Below are positions 54,510 through 64,000 of a stretch of 64,000 bases of DNA, piece by piece. This DNA is from Robiginitomaculum sp. (GTDB lineage Bacteria > Pseudomonadota > Alphaproteobacteria > Caulobacterales > Maricaulaceae), in the NCBI GenBank assembly GCA_002733605.1, contig NVWK01000001.1, positions 237,837 to 301,836 of the forward strand, read 5' to 3'. Each line of letters begins with the position of its first letter. The stretch's first letter is position 1. The notes below the pieces were generated by a model. It saw nothing but the letters and a program-made list of their open reading frames with translations, was not told where the DNA came from and searched no databases. The translations under genes and the position numbers were made by a program.

Positions 54510-55691
54510 ATGAAGGATCAGGCAGAAAATCAAGTCCCGATTGCATACCGCACGGAATCCCCTACGGGCGTTCTCGTGTTGGCCAGTGGACAAGTATTCT
54601 ATGGTTCCGGCTGCGGGGTGGTCGGAGATGCGTTGGGCGAGGTCTGTTTTAATACGGCCATGACCGGATATCAGGAGATTCTCACCGATCCCTCCTACGC
54701 CGCCCAAATCATCTGTTTCACCTTCCCCCATATCGGCAATACCGGCACCAATTCCGAAGACGAAGAAGCCGCCTGTAGCAACGCCGAACGCGCCGCCTGC
54801 GGAACCATATTTCGCGAAAAAATTACACAAGCCGCCAGTTGGCGCGCGCAATCGCATCTGGACGTCTGGTTGAAAAAACGCGGTATTGTCGGCCTTTCCG
54901 GTATTGATACCCGCGCCCTCACCGCATACATCCGCGAGAACGGCATGCCAAACGGTGTTGTCGCCCACGCGCCAGACGGTAAATTCGATATTCCCGCCCT
55001 GTTGGCCAAGGCCAAAGCCTGGGCCGGACTTGTCGGTGCCGATCTTGCCAAAGATGTCAGCACCGCCCAAACATATGAATGGAGCAAAAGCCGCTGGAAC
55101 TGGTCACAAGGATATGGATCAGCCGAGAACGCACCCAAACATGTCGTCGTGATCGATTACGGTGTGAAGCGCAATATTTTACGCTCGCTCGCCTCCGCTG
55201 GCATGACATCCACCGTCGTCCCTGCCAATATGAGCGCCGAAGATATTTTGGCAAAAAAACCTGACGGCATTGTCCTCTCCAACGGCCCCGGTGACCCGGA
55301 AGCCACTGGTGCGTATTCTTTACCCATTATCAAAGATTTGGTGGCAAGCGGCGTGCCCATCCTCGGCATATGTCTAGGACATCAAATGCTGGCTCTCGCA
55401 CTCGGTGGTAAAACCATCAAAATGCCGCAAGGCCATCATGGTGCCAACCATCCGGTCAAGGACTTTGAAACTGGCAAGGTGGAAATCGTGTCTATGAACC
55501 ATGGTTTTGCTGTTGATGGGGATAGCCTGCCCGAAGGTGTCTCGCAAACGCATGCGTCCCTGTTTGATGGCTCGAATTGCGGCTTGCGGCTTGACGGAAA
55601 ACCCGTCTTCTCCGTCCAGCATCACCCCGAAGCCAGCCCTGGCCCGCGTGACAGTTTCTATTTGTTCGAAAGATTCGCCGCCGCGCTTTAA
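54510..55691 (+). CDS. carA: Carbamoyl-phosphate synthase small subunit
   Basis: A 393-residue glutamine amidotransferase subunit. The start at 54510 follows AAGGCGGG. The N-terminal domain has [20 protein letters not shown] near residue 50. The class I amidotransferase part has the nucleophile Cys in [14 protein letters not shown] near 288, and the His-Glu pair in [10 protein letters not shown] near the end. It supplies ammonia to CarB at 57.8 kb for arginine and pyrimidine synthesis. Two minus-strand genes separate carA from carB. Confidence 0.97.
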   Translation: MKDQAENQVPIAYRTESPTGVLVLASGQVFYGSGCGVVGDALGEVCFNTAMTGYQEILTDPSYAAQIICFTFPHIGNTGTNSEDEEAACSNAERAACGTIFREKITQAASWRAQSHLDVWLKKRGIVGLSGIDTRALTAYIRENGMPNGVVAHAPDGKFDIPALLAKAKAWAGLVGADLAKDVSTAQTYEWSKSRWNWSQGYGSAENAPKHVVVIDYGVKRNILRSLASAGMTSTVVPANMSAEDILAKKPDGIVLSNGPGDPEATGAYSLPIIKDLVASGVPILGICLGHQMLALALGGKTIKMPQGHHGANHPVKDFETGKVEIVSMNHGFAVDGDSLPEGVSQTHASLFDGSNCGLRLDGKPVFSVQHHPEASPGPRDSFYLFERFAAAL

Positions 55692-56710
55692 ATTTTGCCC
55701 AGTGCGTCCAGATAGGCACAACTGTCCAGAACGCTTTCTTTTGCGGGTCTGAAGTTCACACCTGTCATCTCGACAACATAGGCATTGTCCACAGTGTGAT
55801 ATGTACCCAGATCAGAGGTGACGGATTTCAACCGGTCATCGAACAAAGCCGCCAACCGCAAAACAAAATTAGGCAATGTGCCTTTGGGTAATTTACGTCC
55901 CTTTTTCGGGTAGGCGGCACGGGCAATATCGGCAATATCCTGAAGCCATAAAGTCTCCCCCGCCCCGATTAATCTACGTCCAGAGGCGCACTTGGTTGTC
56001 ATGGCTGCAATATGCAGTGCCGCCAAATCACGCACATCAACAATCGGATAGGATGCCTTTGGCGTACGCGGAAATTCACCGGCAAACATTTGCTCAATCA
56101 ACGTCAACGATGTGCCGTAACGCGGCCCGATCGCAGGCCCCAGAACAAAGCCCGGATTAATAACGCATAAGCGATCTTCAAACCCCTGTACACGCGCATA
56201 CTCCCACGCGGACAGCTCCGCCCGCGTTTTGGAAACCGCATACGCGGTCAAAGCCCGCCAATCAGGGTCTGTCCAATCGTCTTCTGTCACCTTCATATGG
56301 GCGCCCTTGCCGGGCTTGCCGACCATGGCCACCAAAGACGACGTCATCACAATACGCTTCACACCGGCCGCAAAACCAGCCGCCAAAACCCGTTGCGCTC
56401 CTGCACGCGCAGCCGGCACAAGCGCTTCACGATCCGCGGGTTGTTCCAACGGAAATGGGGACGCCAAATGCTGGATATATTCACATCCCTGCACGGCCTC
56501 ATCCCAACCCTCTTCATTCGCAAGGTCAACTTCGACAAATGACAAGCCTGAAACATCAACACCGAGGGCCACTAAATCCTGACGTACAAGCTCACCCTTG
56601 GCCAGAGTACGCACCGTACCACGAACCTTATATCCGTTTTCCAACAAGCAACAGGCGACATGCCCCGCAATATAACCGCTGATACCTGTGACGAGAACTG
56701 TAGCGCCCAT
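55688..56710 (-). CDS. Extended short-chain dehydrogenase, dihydroflavonol-reductase-like
   Basis: A 340-residue NAD(P)-dependent protein. [13 protein letters not shown] near residue 7 is the nucleotide-binding motif and YAVSKTRAE near 163 the catalytic Yxxx[11 protein letters not shown] near 124 supplies the Ser. The substrate is unknown; relatives reduce aldehydes or ketones. Its 3' end overlaps carA by 4 bp on the opposite strand. It starts 2 bp after the M48 protease stop, so the two form an operon. Confidence 0.88.
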   Translation of the reverse strand: MGATVLVTGISGYIAGHVACCLLENGYKVRGTVRTLAKGELVRQDLVALGVDVSGLSFVEVDLANEEGWDEAVQGCEYIQHLASPFPLEQPADREALVPAARAGAQRVLAAGFAAGVKRIVMTSSLVAMVGKPGKGAHMKVTEDDWTDPDWRALTAYAVSKTRAELSAWEYARVQGFEDRLCVINPGFVLGPAIGPRYGTSLTLIEQMFAGEFPRTPKASYPIVDVRDLAALHIAAMTTKCASGRRLIGAGETLWLQDIADIARAAYPKKGRKLPKGTLPNFVLRLAALFDDRLKSVTSDLGTYHTVDNAYVVEMTGVNFRPAKESVLDSCAYLDALGKI

Positions 56711-56712
56711 AT

Positions 56713-57621
56713 CTATTCCCTATTCCTATCTGATGTTTCCAGACTGATGTTTCCTGAGCAGCTTTGATTATAAATAGCAATCGCTTCCGGCATGTTTTGG
56801 TTAAAATCGGCAATACGGGTTTCCGCACTCGGATGAGTCGACGCAAATTCCTGCGGCGCATTGCCGCCGCTTGCCTGTTTCATACGCGCCCATAATTTCG
56901 GCGCTTCGCGTGGATCATAACATGCGCGCGCCATCAAAATCAGACCAATATAATCCGCCTCCGATTCGTGTGAGCGGGAAAACGGCAAGGCAAATCCGTA
57001 TTTTGAAATACCACCGAACACACCCATAACGGCACGCTGTGCCCCTGTATCCATGCCGCCAGCCCCCATCGCCACCCCCATACCGACGATACGTTGCATG
57101 TTTTGCTGGGCCATACGTTCAGCCCCGTGATGAGCGAGCGCGTGACCGATTTCGTGCCCCATAACCGCCGCCAATCCATCTTCATTCAGCGCCACAGGCA
57201 CAATGCCCGTATAGACGGCCGTATATCCGCCCGGCAGAGCGAACGCGTTGACTTGATTGGAACTGATCACAGTGTAGGTCCAATCAAATCCGGGATCTTC
57301 CGGGGCCGCAGCTTGAGCAAGCCTTGCCCCTATTTCACGTACCGTGTCTACAATGGGACCACGTACAAGCACCTGACTATCGCTCAAGATTTGTTGGTAA
57401 GACTGCAAACCAAGCTGCATTTCTTGTGCAGGTTTCATGGTCCGAAGTTGGGTGCGGCCCGTGAAAGGCACCGTTTTCTGGTTGGCAAAATAATATACGC
57501 CAGCCCCGATGGCGAATAACACCATGATTTTCCAGCGAAACCCACCGCCTCGCCGCCCTAACGTTTGGCGCCTCAACGCGGACGGGCGGGCGCGTGTATT
57601 ATAAATTGAACCTCTGGCCAT
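56713..57621 (-). CDS. M48 family metalloprotease
   Basis: A 302-residue zinc protease. The start at 57621 (MARGSIYNTRARPSALRRQT) has AGAGG at good spacing, better than the in-frame ATG and TTG upstream. A basic N-terminus and one membrane helix near residues 35-50 place it in the envelope. MGHEIGHALAHHGAERM has the HEXXH zinc site near 155, and ESEADYIGLILMARACYDPR the third ligand. It resembles the periplasmic BepA/LoiP/YfgC group, which handle outer-membrane protein quality. Confidence 0.9.
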   Translation of the reverse strand: MARGSIYNTRARPSALRRQTLGRRGGGFRWKIMVLFAIGAGVYYFANQKTVPFTGRTQLRTMKPAQEMQLGLQSYQQILSDSQVLVRGPIVDTVREIGARLAQAAAPEDPGFDWTYTVISSNQVNAFALPGGYTAVYTGIVPVALNEDGLAAVMGHEIGHALAHHGAERMAQQNMQRIVGMGVAMGAGGMDTGAQRAVMGVFGGISKYGFALPFSRSHESEADYIGLILMARACYDPREAPKLWARMKQASGGNAPQEFASTHPSAETRIADFNQNMPEAIAIYNQSCSGNISLETSDRNRE

Positions 57622-57759
57622 CCCCATTCCTCTCGACTCCCCCAAAATCGCTTATTATCGGCAGTTTTACAAGGACGAATGCTTGTATAATGCGCACGAG
57701 GCGACTATGCATACGAAGTTTTGTGTTTTGAACAGATTCTATGTGAGTATAGGTGTGAC

Positions 57760-61023
<3,264 letters not shown>

Positions 61024-61024
61024 C

Positions 61025-61056
61025 ATTGTGCACCCCGCAAACAAGAGCTGCACAAT
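61025..61056 (+). terminator. Hairpin after carB
   Basis: ATTGTGCA and TGCACAAT form a perfect 8-bp stem with a 16-nt loop, 1 bp after the carB stop, followed by TGTTTA. The GC content is low and the T-tract short, so it is a moderate terminator candidate for carB. Confidence 0.5.
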
Positions 61057-61075
61057 TGTTTAGGCAGTACCCGGA

Positions 61076-61432
61076 TTAGGAAACCATTTTATGGTAGTAA
61101 GCCGTTATCCGTACGTCATCCAAATCTTTCACAAAACTTGCCAATAGATCTGTAGCACAGGCTTGACTGGCAAATCTGTCTTTTAAAGGGGCATATCCAA
61201 AGGTTCCACAGGCATGCTCGGCCTTGCTGGTCATGCGCTGGTAAACACGCTGCACACCATCAGGCGTCTCAAGCTCACGTAAGTCCACCTGCATATGCAC
61301 AGTGTCATTTTTCACAACACCAGCCTGTGCAGGAACTGCGCCCACCATAAGACCCGCAGCTAAGACAGTTATAATCTGTGCCTTGACGAATGTAGAGCGA
61401 AACTTCAGAATAAATCTCTGTTTATTGTGCAT
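61076..61432 (-). CDS. UrcA family exported protein
   Basis: A 118-residue protein with a signal peptide (cleaved probably after PAQA near residue 37). The mature part has VHMQVDLRELETPDGVQRVY and RMTSKAEHACG, the UrcA pattern of a strand, a helix and a Cys. A second Cys (FASQACATDLLASFV) may form a disulfide. UrcA proteins are small exported proteins of Sphingomonadales, Caulobacterales and relatives with no known activity. It converges on carB. Confidence 0.82.
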   Translation of the reverse strand: MHNKQRFILKFRSTFVKAQIITVLAAGLMVGAVPAQAGVVKNDTVHMQVDLRELETPDGVQRVYQRMTSKAEHACGTFGYAPLKDRFASQACATDLLASFVKDLDDVRITAYYHKMVS

Positions 61433-61807
61433 TATATCATCTCCTTGTTGGTTAATGCTTGATAGATACGGCGGTAAGGTTGCACCCTTACCGCCATTCT
61501 ATATAAGGAAACCAGTTTGAGGGGGTAGTGTACTGAAGGCTCCTTATTGTTTATCAATAACAGAATCTATCTGCGACTACAAGTAAAAAATTATCGATAA
61601 ACAATAATTATTGACAATGTTTCTATATCCGTATTTTTCCTTGGCAGATATACACCTCCATCAGGGCACGACTTCCCTGACTTCCCCCTTGCAATCCGCA
61701 CCCGTTGTTATTATGTTCCCGTCCCTTCTGGAGTGGGTCCATCATAAATTTGGGCTTTCACAATATGAAGTTATAATTTTTTAAGACTTAAGACGGATGT
61801 ATGAGAC
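61433..61807. other. 375-bp spacer between the UrcA gene and greA
   Basis: No coding sequence was recognised. It contains a 17-bp inverted repeat (61544-61607), a TTGACA at 61611, and a C-rich stretch (CTTCCCTGACTTCCCCC) at about 61669-61687. It must hold the greA promoter on the right and the UrcA promoter on the left. Confidence 0.6.
61544..61607. repeat. 17-bp inverted repeat upstream of greA
   Basis: TTATTGTTTATCAATAA (61544-61560) and TTATCGATAAACAATAA (61591-61607) are inverted copies with one mismatch and 30 bp between them. Each arm itself contains a TTATC(A/G)ATAA palindrome-like core. Two facing operator sites for one regulator, or a small insertion remnant, are possible. Confidence 0.5.
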
Positions 61808-62280
61808 ATGCAAAAATTTCCAATGACAACAGTCGGCCATGCCGCCTTAGAAGTAGAACTAAAACAACTCAAGACGGTTGAACGTCCGATCATTATCAAT
61901 GCAATTTCGGTTGCACGCGACCATGGTGATCTGAAAGAAAATGCTGAATATCATGCGGCCAAAGAAAAACAGGGGTTTATCGAGGGTCGTATTCAGGAGT
62001 TGGAAACCAAGCTTTCTCTCGCCCATGTGATCGACGTATCCCAAATGAACGGCGATACGGTGAAATTTGGCGCCACCATCACAATTGAAAATGTCGATAC
62101 GGATGAACAAAGTACCTACCAAATCGTTGGTGAAGACGAGGCGAATATTAAAGCTGGAAGAATCTCTATTACAGCCCCGATTGCACGGGCTATGATAGGG
62201 AAAGAAGTTGGGGACGAATTCGAAGTCCACGCGCCAGGCGGGGCAAAGGGCTATGAAATTATGGGAATTGTTTTCAAATA

Positions 62281-62281
<1 letters not shown>
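61808..62281 (+). CDS. greA: Transcription elongation factor GreA
   Basis: A 157-residue factor that rescues backtracked RNA polymerase. The N-terminal coiled coil carries the acidic tip [20 protein letters not shown] near residue 36, whose Asp and Glu stimulate RNA cleavage. The C-terminal FKBP-like domain has [20 protein letters not shown] near 118. The length is normal. Its stop shares a base with the start of the next gene. Confidence 0.97.

Positions 62282-64000
<1,719 letters not shown>

Overview
The window is a 64 kb piece of a gene-dense alphaproteobacterial chromosome of roughly 50% GC. The grounds are the divK-pleD pair, the pyrB-pyrC'-plsY-dprA-topA-rnr run, a DnaG without its N-terminal zinc ligands, a DinB with an N-terminal zinc ribbon, an UrcA-family protein and a Coq4-like protein. 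Together with the polysaccharide genes, this suggests a marine, stalked or budding member of the Maricaulales/Hyphomonadales group. The group assignment is inference. No 16S gene is present to settle it.

Layout: 0-16 kb is housekeeping: gatCA start, lipid hydrolases and an acyltransferase, ruvX, an M20 peptidase, pyrB with a zinc-site-less dihydroorotase homologue, plsY, dprA, topA, rnr and a Coq4-like gene. 16-24 kb holds a Nudix hydrolase, an MFS transporter, rpmG, divK-pleD (cell-cycle and c-di-GMP signalling), dinB, a one-cysteine thioredoxin-fold protein and a Baeyer-Villiger-type monooxygenase. 24.5-28.9 kb is an exported molybdenum hydroxylase operon with its maturation genes.

29-43.8 kb is a polysaccharide-utilisation region. 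It has GH5 and GH26 lipoprotein mannanases, and a GH130 mannosylglucose phosphorylase with a cellobiose/mannobiose 2-epimerase. It also has a LacI regulator, a sodium-solute symporter and a cytosolic GH3 enzyme, plus an aldo/keto reductase, a second AGE-family isomerase, a Gfo/Idh oxidoreductase and a VOC protein. The enzymes fit surface cleavage of (gluco)mannan, uptake of disaccharides, 2-epimerisation of mannobiose and phosphorolysis to mannose-1-phosphate and glucose. Two operator-like motifs divide the region into two apparent regulons.

43.9-45.3 kb is a small patch of foreign appearance. It contains a GGQ release-factor-like gene, an AT-rich DUF1415 gene and a 114-bp element with perfect 13-bp inverted ends, and it abuts the 3' end of a CAU-anticodon tRNA. 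45.5-51.9 kb returns to core genes (SIMPL, panD, DUF4349, dnaG-rpoD), with an unusual triple 13-bp repeat and a hairpin in front of rpoD.

51.9-53.5 kb is the most enigmatic stretch. It has a 39-residue protein, a candidate ~60-nt small RNA with promoter and terminator, a winged-helix protein with its own inverted-repeat operator, and an AT-rich gene with rolling-circle-replicase-like motifs that overlaps yjbQ. 53.5-64 kb is core again: yjbQ, yqeY, carA, an SDR, an M48 protease, carB, an UrcA protein, greA, an ELM1-like protein and the start of trxB. No CRISPR array, intact insertion sequence or prophage was seen.
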